Assembly: GCF_004769555.1 (NCBI RefSeq)
Contig: NZ_RQFY01000004.1
Span: forward strand, 1,364,001 to 1,428,000
Reading direction: 5' to 3'
Length of the DNA stretch: 64,000 nucleotides
DNA from: Leptospira koniambonensis
GTDB taxonomy: Bacteria > Spirochaetota > Leptospiria > Leptospirales > Leptospiraceae
The notes under the pieces were generated by a model, which worked only from the letters and a program-made list of their open reading frames with translations, did not search any database and was not told the DNA's origin. The position numbers were made by a program, and so were the translations under genes. Shown here piece after piece: positions 1-8,483 of the stretch (position 1 is its first letter; every line of letters starts with the position of its first letter).

Positions 1-32
1 AATTGGATTGGTTCTACTAAAGTATCAGTCAT
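1..32 (-). CDS. 5' end of a leftward gene cut by the window edge, possibly the sigma factor's partner
   Basis: Ten codons are visible on the minus strand from an ATG at 32-30, reading MTDTLVEPIQ, before the window ends. A GGAG Shine-Dalgarno motif at 43-40 lies seven bases upstream of the ATG, and the sigma factor stop codon (47-45) is immediately upstream, so the two genes would be co-transcribed. ECF sigma factor genes are often followed by an anti-sigma factor gene, which is the obvious guess, but ten residues are too few to identify a family. Confidence 0.5.
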   Translation of the reverse strand, partial: MTDTLVEPIQ

Positions 33-44
33 TCTATTCTCCGA

Positions 45-611
45 TCAGGAAGCGATTGCCATAGGTCCATGTAGGACCTCCAACCAATCTTTTCTGTCTG
101 ATTTATTCAAAAGTTGTCTACGTAATAATTCTCTACTTCTTCTCAAACGGTTTTTTAAATTACCGATTGGGATCCCTGTTTTTTCAGTGATCTCTTCGTA
201 GCTCATCTCACCGAAATATCTTAGATTTAACAGTTGTTTCTCTTCGTTTGGAAGTTCGTCTAACGCTTCTAAAACTTCTGTTCTCCAAGTATCTCCAGAA
301 CGAGGAGCAGCCTTGGTGATCTCAGGATTTAATTCAGTCCCAAGAAGATCTTTTTTTCTTAAGATACGATCTGAATGTTTCAGTACTAACCTTCTGAGTA
401 AGAACGGAAACGCCTCCGGCTGCCTGAGAGATGGAAGAACTTTCCAAGCTTCTAAAAATACCTCTTGGCTTAGATCTTCTGCCTTGGATTGGTCTCGGAT
501 CCTTTTGATAGCCTGACTACTGACGTATTTTTCGAAACGGGTCATTAACTCCGTCCAAGCCGGTTCTTCTCCCTTGGAAGCTTCTGTGACTAGTACTTTA
601 AAATCGCGCAT
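45..611 (-). CDS. RNA polymerase sigma factor, ECF-like sigma-70 family
   Basis: This 188-residue protein has the two-domain layout of an extracytoplasmic-function sigma factor. Region 2 lies at about residues 20-90 and includes the typical AEDLSQEVFLEAW helix. Region 4 lies at about 112-170 and has a LPNEEKQLLNLRYF start and a helix-turn-helix around EEITEKTGIPIGNLKNRL. It should direct core RNA polymerase to a small set of promoters. No C-terminal sensory extension is present. The stop codon overlaps the ribosome binding region of the next leftward gene, which may encode its regulator. The upstream gap carries repeats rather than an evident promoter. Confidence 0.9.
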   Translation of the reverse strand: MRDFKVLVTEASKGEEPAWTELMTRFEKYVSSQAIKRIRDQSKAEDLSQEVFLEAWKVLPSLRQPEAFPFLLRRLVLKHSDRILRKKDLLGTELNPEITKAAPRSGDTWRTEVLEALDELPNEEKQLLNLRYFGEMSYEEITEKTGIPIGNLKNRLRRSRELLRRQLLNKSDRKDWLEVLHGPMAIAS

Positions 612-724
612 ATCTGTTAGAGGGTCCCAGTTTGCATTTTGGGGTGTACGGATCTAAACTATTTTTGCATTTTCGGGACTACTGACCTTGGTCTAGATTC
701 AGGAAATTCTACTCTGGACCTAGA

Positions 725-740
725 TGTAGGAGCTCCTACA
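725..740. repeat. 16-bp perfect palindrome, copy 1
   Basis: The sequence TGTAGGAGCTCCTACA is a perfect palindrome. It occurs identically at 41788-41803, 41 kb away. It lies in the gap between the sigma factor gene and the DUF2071 gene and can fold as a six-base-pair stem with an AGCT loop. No protein-coding explanation applies to this copy. It could be a regulator site, a dispersed repeat or a remnant of a mobile element. Confidence 0.7.
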
Positions 741-760
741 GGAGGTTTTTAGTATTCTAT

Positions 761-787
761 CTCTGTGTGCTCCGTGGTCTCTGTGTG
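761..787. repeat. Short direct repeat of CTCTGTGTG with 18-bp period
   Basis: CTCTGTGTG occurs at 761-769 and again at 779-787, separated by CTCCGTGGT-type sequence of similar composition. The tract lies in the non-coding gap upstream of the DUF2071 gene, 21 bases beyond the palindrome at 725-740. It looks like a fragment of a dispersed intergenic repeat rather than a protein-binding site. I cannot tell from one copy. Confidence 0.45.
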
Positions 788-833
788 AAAGTATTGAATA
801 GACCGAATTGGAAAGGAAGGAAAAATTTAAGAA

Positions 834-1562
834 ATGAGAATCAGCTCTGAACATAGACCTTGGCCAGTTCCTAAAGCAGGTTGGAGAATGAAACAGATTT
901 GGCATGATCTATTATTCGTTCATTGGCCTTTGCCAGTTTCTATGATCCGACCTTTTGTTCCTAAACGTTTAGAAATTGATACCTTTGAAAACCAAACTTG
1001 GATTGGAGTAGTGCCATTTCATATGAGTGGGATTAGAATGAGAGGTTTACCAGTAATGCCGATCGCTTCTCGTTTTCCTGAAATTAACGTTAGAGTGTAT
1101 GTTACTATAGATGGAAAACCAGGAGTATATTTTTTCAGTTTAGATGCAGAGAGTTGGCTTGCAGTGAAAGTTGCGAGGGCATTCTATCATCTTCCTTATT
1201 ATCTGGCGAATTTCAAAGTTATTGAAAAAGAAAATAGGATTTACTATCAATCCCAAAGAACTTCTTCCAAGAATAGATTTTGTTTCCAGGCAGAATACGG
1301 ACCGACTTCAGATGTCTTTTTAGCAAAGAAGGGGAGTTTGGATTATTGGTTAACTGAAAGATATTGTTTGTATGCTAATAATAAAAATTCTTTATATAGA
1401 TGTGAAATCTTGCATGAGCCTTGGCCTCTACAAAAAGCGGAAGCTAACATTTTGCAGAATACAATGGCTGACCTAGAAGGGATCCGACTTCCGGATATAA
1501 AACCACTCTATCACTTTTCCAAGAAGATAGAAGTATTGACTTGGGGTTTAGAAAAAGTTTAA
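834..1562 (+). CDS. DUF2071 (YqjF-like) family protein
   Basis: The 242-residue product matches the DUF2071 family throughout. The N-terminal RPWPVPKAGWRM stretch precedes WHDLLFVHWPLP (about residues 24-35), followed by WIGVVPFHMSGIRMRG and a GVYFFSLDAESWLAVKVAR core (about 87-110). These are the conserved blocks of the family, so the first ATG is the right start even though an ATG exists at 888. The biochemical role of the family is not established. The gene ends convergently with the nucleotidyltransferase gene, the two overlapping by four bases, so transcripts from both sides would overlap. No signal peptide or membrane segment is seen. Confidence 0.85.
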   Translation: MRISSEHRPWPVPKAGWRMKQIWHDLLFVHWPLPVSMIRPFVPKRLEIDTFENQTWIGVVPFHMSGIRMRGLPVMPIASRFPEINVRVYVTIDGKPGVYFFSLDAESWLAVKVARAFYHLPYYLANFKVIEKENRIYYQSQRTSSKNRFCFQAEYGPTSDVFLAKKGSLDYWLTERYCLYANNKNSLYRCEILHEPWPLQKAEANILQNTMADLEGIRLPDIKPLYHFSKKIEVLTWGLEKV

Positions 1563-2284
1563 GATAGAATTTTGTTTTTAAATTCTATCCAATCTTTCAC
1601 GAGACGATCTGAAAAATCAGTATCTTTATATTTCTCATAAAACTGCTTTTCTCCTAGATCCAAAAAGTTGCCTTCGAAAATTTTTCCGCCTAGACGATTT
1701 TTGGCGGAAAGTTTACGAAATGTATCTGCAAGATCATAAGATTTATTTGGTTCCAGATCGGAAAGGCATTCTGCTTTCATCCAAGAAAGTCCCAGATAAA
1801 AATATCCCCCCGGTGTAAATTTGACCATGTCGTCATGTAAACTAAGTCCAGTATAGGTCGCGTTTTCAGGGATTTTAGATAAGTATAATATACAATCGAA
1901 TTTATTTTGTTCTTCTTGGCTCGGCCAAGGATTAAAACCTGATTCCGGAAAAAGAATAAAATCAGGATTTAAAACTAAGAATTTATCTTTCGAATTCCAA
2001 AATCTTTCGATTCCCGTACGAATTCCTCCACCAGTTCCTAAAATTTCAGGAGTTTCTGTGGAGAAGTTTAACTGAAAGTCTTTAAAACCTTTAAGTTCTT
2101 CTTGTATCTTTTCTCCTAGATAATGTAGGTTTAGGAGCCCATCTTTTACTCCCCAGGATTTAGCATGAAATAGAGAGTAATAGATGAGAGGAATATTATT
2201 TATTTTTAAAAGAGGTTTAGGAAGAACTTTTGTCCATTCTCCCATTCTGGTCCCGAAACCTGCGCATGGAAAGAATGCTTTCAT
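1559..2284 (-). CDS. Nucleotidyltransferase, MurU-like (sugar-1-phosphate NTP transferase)
   Basis: The 241-residue protein starts with the signature of sugar-phosphate nucleotidyltransferases, PCAGFGTRMGEWTKVLPKPLL (residues 6-26), which binds the NTP. It then has an LVLNPDF segment supplying a metal-binding aspartate near residue 100 and a GTGGGIRTG loop. The length and fold match MurU, which transfers UMP to N-acetylmuramic acid 1-phosphate in peptidoglycan recycling. It starts one base after the stop of a predicted small-molecule kinase gene that resembles AmgK, the enzyme that supplies the MurU substrate. The substrate is inferred from this pairing; a generic glucose-1-phosphate type transferase cannot be ruled out. 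Confidence 0.8.
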   Translation of the reverse strand: MKAFFPCAGFGTRMGEWTKVLPKPLLKINNIPLIYYSLFHAKSWGVKDGLLNLHYLGEKIQEELKGFKDFQLNFSTETPEILGTGGGIRTGIERFWNSKDKFLVLNPDFILFPESGFNPWPSQEEQNKFDCILYLSKIPENATYTGLSLHDDMVKFTPGGYFYLGLSWMKAECLSDLEPNKSYDLADTFRKLSAKNRLGGKIFEGNFLDLGEKQFYEKYKDTDFSDRLVKDWIEFKNKILS

Positions 2285-2285
2285 T

Positions 2286-3281
2286 CTAAAGTTTTTCCAA
2301 GAATAGAGTATTATGTGATAATTCTTTTTTTAGTAGATGAAAGAATAAAAACAATTGGTCCGGGAAAAGTCCTACTTGTACGATCTCTAATAGATTATCT
2401 AAACAGTTTAATACACTTTGTCTGTATTTGTCCTGCTTCTTCTCTGCAACTAACATAAAATAAGATCCAAGTGCCTTGTAAGATCTTTGCAGACATTGTA
2501 GATAATAACATTCTCTTGGTTTTTTAAATCTGTTATCGCTTAGTTTTAAGAAGAGCAAAAAGAGTCCCTGTCTCATTGCAAATGGGATCGGTCTATAGGC
2601 GTCGTATAACAAGCTGGAAATATCATAAAATGGCGTTCCCATTCTTGCATCCTGGAAATCGATCAGAGTCAATTCTCCAGTAGGGGAGAGCATAATATTT
2701 CGAGCATGAAAGTCCCGGTGGCAGAATACCTTTTCCTTATATTCTGCTAAAAACCCAGAAGACTCTTCTAAGAAAAAAACTACCTCTGGTCTGAGTTTTG
2801 TCCTAAGTTTAAACATCTCAGAAAATTTAATATATGAAGAAAACGTAAACTTATTCTCGAAATTTAACTTCTCATAGTCGAATTCACGAGTAGAAACTGG
2901 AGGTTCTGGTCTGGTCTTTTGAAGAGAAACTAATAATTCTATAGATTTTACTAAGAAGGTTCTGTACTCTGCATCTTCTTGGATGGAGCTTAGGTCAGAA
3001 TCTCCTTCGTCTGAAAGAAGCATTAGCTTATTGAATACATCTGTTTTATATATTTTAGGGACCTTGAAACCGTGGTGTTCTAAAAAATGTCCCACTTCCT
3101 GAAAGTCATGTTGGAAGACTTGGTCCTTACATAAGATCTTTGTGGCTCCATCAGGATATATTGCACGATAGTATCTGCGTGCAGAAGCTTCTGGATTGAG
3201 TGAGTCAATTTTTTCTGGAAACTTTCCATCTATCGCGAGGAAGCGAAAATCTATCTCACTTAAAACTTCGTTCATAGCCAC
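2286..3281 (-). CDS. Aminoglycoside-phosphotransferase-fold sugar kinase, AmgK-like
   Basis: This 331-residue protein has the APH kinase fold. The catalytic loop is HRDFHARN (HxDxxxxN) and the metal-binding motif is LIDFQDARMG, both near residues 192-218. AmgK phosphorylates the anomeric position of N-acetylmuramic acid and glucosamine sugars; family members are about 340 residues, close to this length. The gene lies 12 bases after a sensor kinase gene and one base before the MurU-like gene, so it is probably translated with the latter. The APH fold is clear. The amino-sugar specificity is inferred from the neighbour. Confidence 0.78.
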   Translation of the reverse strand: MAMNEVLSEIDFRFLAIDGKFPEKIDSLNPEASARRYYRAIYPDGATKILCKDQVFQHDFQEVGHFLEHHGFKVPKIYKTDVFNKLMLLSDEGDSDLSSIQEDAEYRTFLVKSIELLVSLQKTRPEPPVSTREFDYEKLNFENKFTFSSYIKFSEMFKLRTKLRPEVVFFLEESSGFLAEYKEKVFCHRDFHARNIMLSPTGELTLIDFQDARMGTPFYDISSLLYDAYRPIPFAMRQGLFLLFLKLSDNRFKKPRECYYLQCLQRSYKALGSYFMLVAEKKQDKYRQSVLNCLDNLLEIVQVGLFPDQLFLFFHLLKKELSHNTLFLEKL

Positions 3282-3293
3282 GTATGGCTAGTT

Positions 3294-4805
3294 CTACAAT
3301 TTGTCCGGAAAGACCAAGCGGAATTCGGTACCTTTTTCCGGCTCTGAATCGATTTCTATTCGGATACCAAATACGTCAGCAATCTCTTTCGCTACGAACA
3401 TTCCAAGCCCTGTACCTTGGCCGGTTTTTTTAGTAGTGAAATAAGGTTGGAAAATCTTATTCAAAATATCTTTGCTCATCCCGACCCCGTTATCCCTGAT
3501 CTTGACCATAGGATGATGGTTCTTCTCTCCAACGGAGATCTCTATTCTTCCTTTATTCTCTGTCGCGTCAGCAGAATTCAAAAAGATATTAGAGAATAAA
3601 AGACTCAATTGGTCTGCGTTGGAATGTACAGGCGTTTTATCAGGACTTCTATCAAATACTATTTCACAATATTTTAAACGAGTAGTCTTTCTAAAAACTT
3701 CGATCACAGATTCTACAACTTCGTTTAGATCCAAATCTTCTTTGTCTCTACCTGAATCTCCTGGTTTACCCAATTGGAGTAAATTAAAAGTCAGGTTCTT
3801 TAATTTAGTGATCTGATTCCAGGTGACTGAGATTGCCTTATCTTTGATAGGTTCATCCGCATCGGGAAGTCTCGCTACTTCTATAAAACCTTGTATAGCA
3901 GTCAGTGCGTTATTGATCTCATGACCAATGCTAGATGCGATCGTAGTTAAGAACGCTCTTCTTTCCGCATCGATCAGTTTTTCAGATATGATATTTTTCT
4001 GCGTAATATCTCTTGCGATACCAGTATAATATGTTTTTCCATTCAATTCATATCTACAAACAGAAATATCAAAATTAAATTTTTCTCCACTTCTACTTAC
4101 TAATTCTGCGTTATGTAATCTGGCGATATTATGATCGGATTTGCGGCTCATCAGATGAGTGATCCTTTCCATATACGCATCTATATTCTCATCAGAGATA
4201 AGAAGTGTGATCTTTTGTCCTACGATTTCGTTCTCGTCATATCCGAAATTTCGGATGGTAGCTTCGTTAGCTCCATGAATAAGAAGATCCTCGTCTAAAG
4301 TGATCACACAGTCTCCGGTAGTTTCTAAAATTAGACTATTACGATAATTTAGATCTTTGGATTGTTGTGCAAAATGGGTCTTCTCTCGGACTGCTTTTAT
4401 GATCTTTTTGGATTTTCTATCTCTATCTTCTTTTTCTTTGCGGGCATTCTCTAACGCAGCTAAAATATTTTGTCTGCTTACAGGTTTAGAAATATAATCA
4501 AATACTCTGTTTCTAAGAGCTTCTTCTGCAGTATGAAGTTGAGGGTTGCCAGTGATGAGTATGACTGGAATATTAGAATTGTATTTTTTGATCTCTCGAG
4601 CGACTTCGATCCCGTCTTTTCCGCCCATTAGAATATCAGAAATTACTATATCGACTGCGTGATCTCTCACGATCGTCATTGCAGATTCAAAATCTTCTGC
4701 AAGAAAAACGTGATATCCTTCTCTGGAGATTACACGTTCTAAAGCGGTTCTGATTTCCGCTTCGTCGTCAATGATCAGGACGTTGGGATTTCTTTCCCTT
4801 GTCAT
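3294..4805 (-). CDS. Receiver-PAS-histidine kinase
   Basis: The 503-residue protein begins with a receiver domain (about 8-125) with acidic pair D13/D14, phosphoacceptor D57 and the KP at 107-108. A PAS domain follows (about 155-270), then a histidine phosphotransfer segment with H295 in SSIGHEINNALTA, and an ATPase domain with the N box around NSADAT, the DNGVGMS box and a GQGTGLGMF box. No membrane segment is present, so it is cytoplasmic. A receiver at the N-terminus lets it accept phosphate from another kinase, and a candidate is encoded 22 bases upstream. Its own downstream regulator is not visible here. Confidence 0.9.
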   Translation of the reverse strand: MTRERNPNVLIIDDEAEIRTALERVISREGYHVFLAEDFESAMTIVRDHAVDIVISDILMGGKDGIEVAREIKKYNSNIPVILITGNPQLHTAEEALRNRVFDYISKPVSRQNILAALENARKEKEDRDRKSKKIIKAVREKTHFAQQSKDLNYRNSLILETTGDCVITLDEDLLIHGANEATIRNFGYDENEIVGQKITLLISDENIDAYMERITHLMSRKSDHNIARLHNAELVSRSGEKFNFDISVCRYELNGKTYYTGIARDITQKNIISEKLIDAERRAFLTTIASSIGHEINNALTAIQGFIEVARLPDADEPIKDKAISVTWNQITKLKNLTFNLLQLGKPGDSGRDKEDLDLNEVVESVIEVFRKTTRLKYCEIVFDRSPDKTPVHSNADQLSLLFSNIFLNSADATENKGRIEISVGEKNHHPMVKIRDNGVGMSKDILNKIFQPYFTTKKTGQGTGLGMFVAKEIADVFGIRIEIDSEPEKGTEFRLVFPDKL

Positions 4806-4827
4806 CGTTTTTTAAAGAATAAGTTCA

Positions 4828-7170
4828 TCATACCTTTCCAACAGGCACTCGGACAGTGACCTTGGTACCTTGTCCCGGATTGGATTCCAAATGAATTGTC
4901 CCGCCGTGATCAGTTATGATCCGTTGAGAGATCGTCAATCCGAGTCCCGTTCCCTGTTTAGTTCTTCTAGTCGTGTATAAAGGTAGAAAAGCTTTCTCTG
5001 CGACTTCGGCGTTCATTCCGGGACCGTTATCTTGAATGGTAAAACTCACCATCTCTCCGTTCAAATATAATTCTTTTCGTGCGGAAACTTGTATCAATGG
5101 AATAGCCGGTTTATGTTCCATTTCGGAAATTGCGTTAACTGCATTTACTAGACAGTTGATCAATACCTGTTCGATTTCCTGCCAAGCAACATGGATCTGA
5201 GGAAGTTCTGGATTAGTAACTCGTTTCAATTCGATTCCATTCTTTTTACAACTCACCTCGATGAGTTCGCAGGCTCTTAAAAGAATAAAATATGGAGAAA
5301 CTAGTTCCTTCTTTCTCGGGGCCCTTCTTCCCAAATCCAAAAGACCTTTGATCAAATCTCTGATCCGTAATGCAGCACCTTCTACTCTTTTATAAACTTT
5401 TTTTCTTTCGATTGGATCTGGATCTTCATGTTCTAAAAGATCTTCTAAATATAATAAACTGGATTGAAGAGGGTTATTCACTTCGTGAGCGATACCTGCT
5501 GCGATCTCTCCTATAGATGCAAATTTTGCGGTCTCGTACAATTGTCTATCCAAGATCTTTGTTTGGGTCACATCGGAGAATATTAACATCGCAGCAACAG
5601 GCATATCCTGGTATTTTTTGAGCGGAAGGAACTTTATAGAAAAATAATTTTCCTCTTCTCCCAATAATACCATGGAAAAATCTAAATAGGCCGCTCTCTG
5701 TGTGCGGATACATTCTTCTAATTTGACTAGGATACCTTTTTGTGCTTCTTCTGGGAAAAGAGAAGGGAATTCATCATCCACATCTACATTTAGGAATTGG
5801 AATAAATAAAATTTTAAAATCGGGGCAACTTCTAAAACTTTTCCCTGAGGATCCAGGATTACGATCCCATTATTCATGGAAGCGAATAAGTTCCTAAGTT
5901 TCATCTCGGAAGCACGGATCAACTCTTCATTCTTCTTCTGTTCTGAAATATCTAAAAGAAGTAAGATTGTCCCGATCCTATTTCCATAATCATCTTTAAG
6001 GGAAGAAGAAGCGAGTAAGAACGGAACCTCATGTCTGCCTCGGATCGTGATCCTTGTTTCCGCTCTGGACCCCAAAAGGATCATATCCATTGCTTCCGGT
6101 TCTAATTTGAGAAGTTCCCTTACTTGGACTCCGATAATCTCTTCTTTAGAAATTCCTAATAGAGCACTGATATTATTATTAACGTAGGTAATAAATCCTT
6201 CATCATCAGTAGATAGAAGAGGTACTTCCAGGGAATTTAAGAGTGCTCCTTGGAATTGTAGGATTTTTGCAGTTTCCCTTCTTTGTTTTTCTATCCTTAA
6301 ATATTGAAGAGAAGAAAGAAGATCTTCTACTATCTCGAAATATAGATAATTTTCCCCGGAATCGAATGCCATATTCTCGCGGGAAATGATCTGTATTCCA
6401 CCTATAATTTTACCTTCTTCTTTAATGATCAAGCTTAGGGATCTTCTGAAATCTTTTGCAACTAATGCTTCTTCCCATTCAGGATATTTATTAGAACCGA
6501 ATTCATAAATATGGAATTGTTCCTTTCCTTCTAATAGAGTTTCAAAAGGAGATTTAGTTTTCTTTTCTTCCCAAGCGGTTTCTAAATTTTTTCTCCATTT
6601 AGAATCTAGGTCTGATTGTATCAGTATTTGATCTGTCCCATCTTCTCTTCTATAAAACCCCCAGACTAAACTATAATGAGGATTTTCTTTGAGAGTATCA
6701 CAGATCTTTTGAAAGAGTGTACTCTCAGAACTCAAACGAAGAGATCTAAGATTTAATTTTAAAAGTCGAAGAGTTCTTAAGATACTTTGTAAATAATATA
6801 ATCTGAGTTCTATCTCTCTGATCTCAGATCTTTGATAAATATGAAAAATTAAAGGTGAGTTTGGAGTTTCCGAGAATGCATTGATCGTAAAGTCAGCGAG
6901 TAGAAGTGACCCATTTTTCATTCTCAAATTCCAGAGAAGGGAGATGCCTAATTCTTCTGCTCCGCTCCCGTAATTTCCGATGCTGTCTGGGCGCGCTAGT
7001 AAATTACTGAGGCTAAGGTTCTTTAGTTCTTCTGAATCATAGCCTAAGATTGAACATGCTTTAGGATTTGAGCCGAGTATATTATAACTTCCTGGCTCTA
7101 AGATTAGAATTCCTTCCTGGGCGGGAAAGAAGGCCTTTTCTAAGAGTAGAACTAATTCCCGGTTCTTCAT
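4828..7170 (-). CDS. Cytoplasmic multi-PAS/GAF sensor histidine kinase
   Basis: The 780-residue protein has no clear membrane segment. From the N-terminus it shows a PAS-like domain (about 5-120), a GAF-like region (about 150-295), two more PAS domains (about 305-415 and 425-545), then the kinase core with H562 in AGIAHEVNNPLQ and an ATPase domain with DNGPGMN and GTGLGLTIS boxes near the C-terminus. It probably senses a soluble ligand or redox state. The next gene downstream encodes a receiver-containing kinase that could be its phosphorylation target. The start is an ATG; the 78-bp gap to the divergent hydrolase gene must hold promoters for both. Confidence 0.88.
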   Translation of the reverse strand: MKNRELVLLLEKAFFPAQEGILILEPGSYNILGSNPKACSILGYDSEELKNLSLSNLLARPDSIGNYGSGAEELGISLLWNLRMKNGSLLLADFTINAFSETPNSPLIFHIYQRSEIREIELRLYYLQSILRTLRLLKLNLRSLRLSSESTLFQKICDTLKENPHYSLVWGFYRREDGTDQILIQSDLDSKWRKNLETAWEEKKTKSPFETLLEGKEQFHIYEFGSNKYPEWEEALVAKDFRRSLSLIIKEEGKIIGGIQIISRENMAFDSGENYLYFEIVEDLLSSLQYLRIEKQRRETAKILQFQGALLNSLEVPLLSTDDEGFITYVNNNISALLGISKEEIIGVQVRELLKLEPEAMDMILLGSRAETRITIRGRHEVPFLLASSSLKDDYGNRIGTILLLLDISEQKKNEELIRASEMKLRNLFASMNNGIVILDPQGKVLEVAPILKFYLFQFLNVDVDDEFPSLFPEEAQKGILVKLEECIRTQRAAYLDFSMVLLGEEENYFSIKFLPLKKYQDMPVAAMLIFSDVTQTKILDRQLYETAKFASIGEIAAGIAHEVNNPLQSSLLYLEDLLEHEDPDPIERKKVYKRVEGAALRIRDLIKGLLDLGRRAPRKKELVSPYFILLRACELIEVSCKKNGIELKRVTNPELPQIHVAWQEIEQVLINCLVNAVNAISEMEHKPAIPLIQVSARKELYLNGEMVSFTIQDNGPGMNAEVAEKAFLPLYTTRRTKQGTGLGLTISQRIITDHGGTIHLESNPGQGTKVTVRVPVGKV

Positions 7171-7248
7171 GAATTGTATATAATATCGGAATTCCAGATC
7201 ATAAAATTGATTTGGATTCCTTGCTAGATTCAGCTAGAGAGGGAATCA

Positions 7249-8133
7249 TTGACCCAATCTATGGATTTTGTATACGAACTTTTTCTTCGAAATTATACCA
7301 GGCAAAAAATTCGATTTATGGAGGAGGAGCTGGGATTTCAGCGCCTGCAAGTTGACCTTGGTGGACACAAAATTTTCTTTTTGAAGAGACCTTCTGCCCA
7401 AGGATCAAACAAAACTCTTTTTTTCATCCACGGACTTCTGGATTCTGCCACAGGTTTCAGGAGGTTGGCTCCTTTTTTACGAAATGACTTCAATCTTTTA
7501 GTCCCGGATATCCCTGGTTTCGGGTTAAGTCCTCTACCTAAAGTGAAATATTTGTATCAAGTAGATGTATTTGCGGACCTTCTTTACAATTCGATCCGCA
7601 AACTCGCGTTAAACGATGTGGTTTTGGCCGGACACTCCATGGGATCTTTGATCGCGATGATGATCGCAATCCGCGACTCTGAAAAAGAAAAAAGGATCCA
7701 AAAACTTGTGCTACTTGCTCCTGGTGGAATTCCGCATCCGCAAAGAGACGAAATGAGGAAGTTACTTTTTCCTTCTAAAACTGAAGAGATTGAAAGACTT
7801 CTTACGGCATTGTATCAGGAGAATGTTCCGGAATTGGGTGGTCTCGCGAAAAAGGCTCTGCTCAGTCAGTGGAATAATTTAGCACATCAATTCTTAACTG
7901 AGAATACTCTGGACAGAGAGAAGGAAATTTTTCTGGGTAAAAAACTTTCTGCGGTTTCCCAAAAAACTTTGATCATTTCTGGGACAGAAGATCCGATCAC
8001 TGATCCTCCAATGGTAAAAAAATTACATTCTTATTTAAAGAAGAGCAAACTGGTCTGGATCCCAAACGTGAAACACGCTCTTCACATGGAAAGACCAAAA
8101 GAAGTAGCCGAAAAAATCAATTCTTGGCTTTGA
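7249..8133 (+). CDS. Alpha/beta-fold hydrolase
   Basis: The 294-residue product is an alpha/beta hydrolase of esterase/lipase type. It has the oxyanion-hole motif FFIHGLLDS (about 58-66), the nucleophile elbow GHSMG (128-132, nucleophile S130), an acid in GTEDPITD and the histidine in NVKHALHMERP near the C-terminus, so the triad is complete. The start used here is TTG at 7249, preceded by AGAGAGGG at 7236-7243. An in-frame ATG at 7261 is an alternative that removes four residues. No signal peptide is seen. The substrate is unknown. It is divergent from the kinase operon. Confidence 0.85.
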   Translation: MTQSMDFVYELFLRNYTRQKIRFMEEELGFQRLQVDLGGHKIFFLKRPSAQGSNKTLFFIHGLLDSATGFRRLAPFLRNDFNLLVPDIPGFGLSPLPKVKYLYQVDVFADLLYNSIRKLALNDVVLAGHSMGSLIAMMIAIRDSEKEKRIQKLVLLAPGGIPHPQRDEMRKLLFPSKTEEIERLLTALYQENVPELGGLAKKALLSQWNNLAHQFLTENTLDREKEIFLGKKLSAVSQKTLIISGTEDPITDPPMVKKLHSYLKKSKLVWIPNVKHALHMERPKEVAEKINSWL

Positions 8134-8483
8134 AGATGGATATTAGATGAGTTCTACCCCTTAAATTGGGGAGAAGAATGATAATCATCAGACGTTATGC
8201 CATTGGAAATAAATTATTTATTAACAAAACATAATGCAGCTTATTTCTATTTTCTCTTCTTAAGTTCTATCTGTGAAATATAAAAGACAGACAACTAAAA
8301 TTAAAAAAATCGCGAAAAAATTTTATATTCTATTGTTACGCGGAATCTTAATTCCGCCTGACCTATATCAGATTTTATAAAAATAAAAAAAATCCTCCTG
8401 CCATCGTCTGAGTTTTTTGAAAAACGAATATAGAAATTAGAATCAAAAAACCGTAATACAAGGGGCCGGTTGGCGGATAAAAA
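8134..8483. other. 350-bp gap with a short hairpin, no gene seen
   Basis: This gap between the hydrolase and response regulator genes is very AT-rich and contains no convincing reading frame. The one clear structure is an inverted repeat at 8340-8357 (GCGGAAT, four-base loop, ATTCCGC). No strong sigma-70 promoter stood out. It may be the long leader or regulatory region of the response regulator gene. Confidence 0.5.
8340..8357. promoter_or_regulatory. Perfect inverted repeat upstream of the response regulator gene
   Basis: GCGGAAT and ATTCCGC form a seven-base-pair stem around CTTA. It sits 127 bases before the response regulator start and is followed by CTGA-N6-TCAG, a second weak dyad, and then an A-rich tract. 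It has no U-run directly after it, so a terminator for the upstream hydrolase gene is possible but not typical. A regulator-binding dyad is equally possible. Confidence 0.4.

Noticed and set aside
7178..7183. TATAAT match in the kinase-hydrolase gap
   Set aside because: A good minus-35 at proper spacing was not found for either strand, and AT-rich gaps give such matches by chance.
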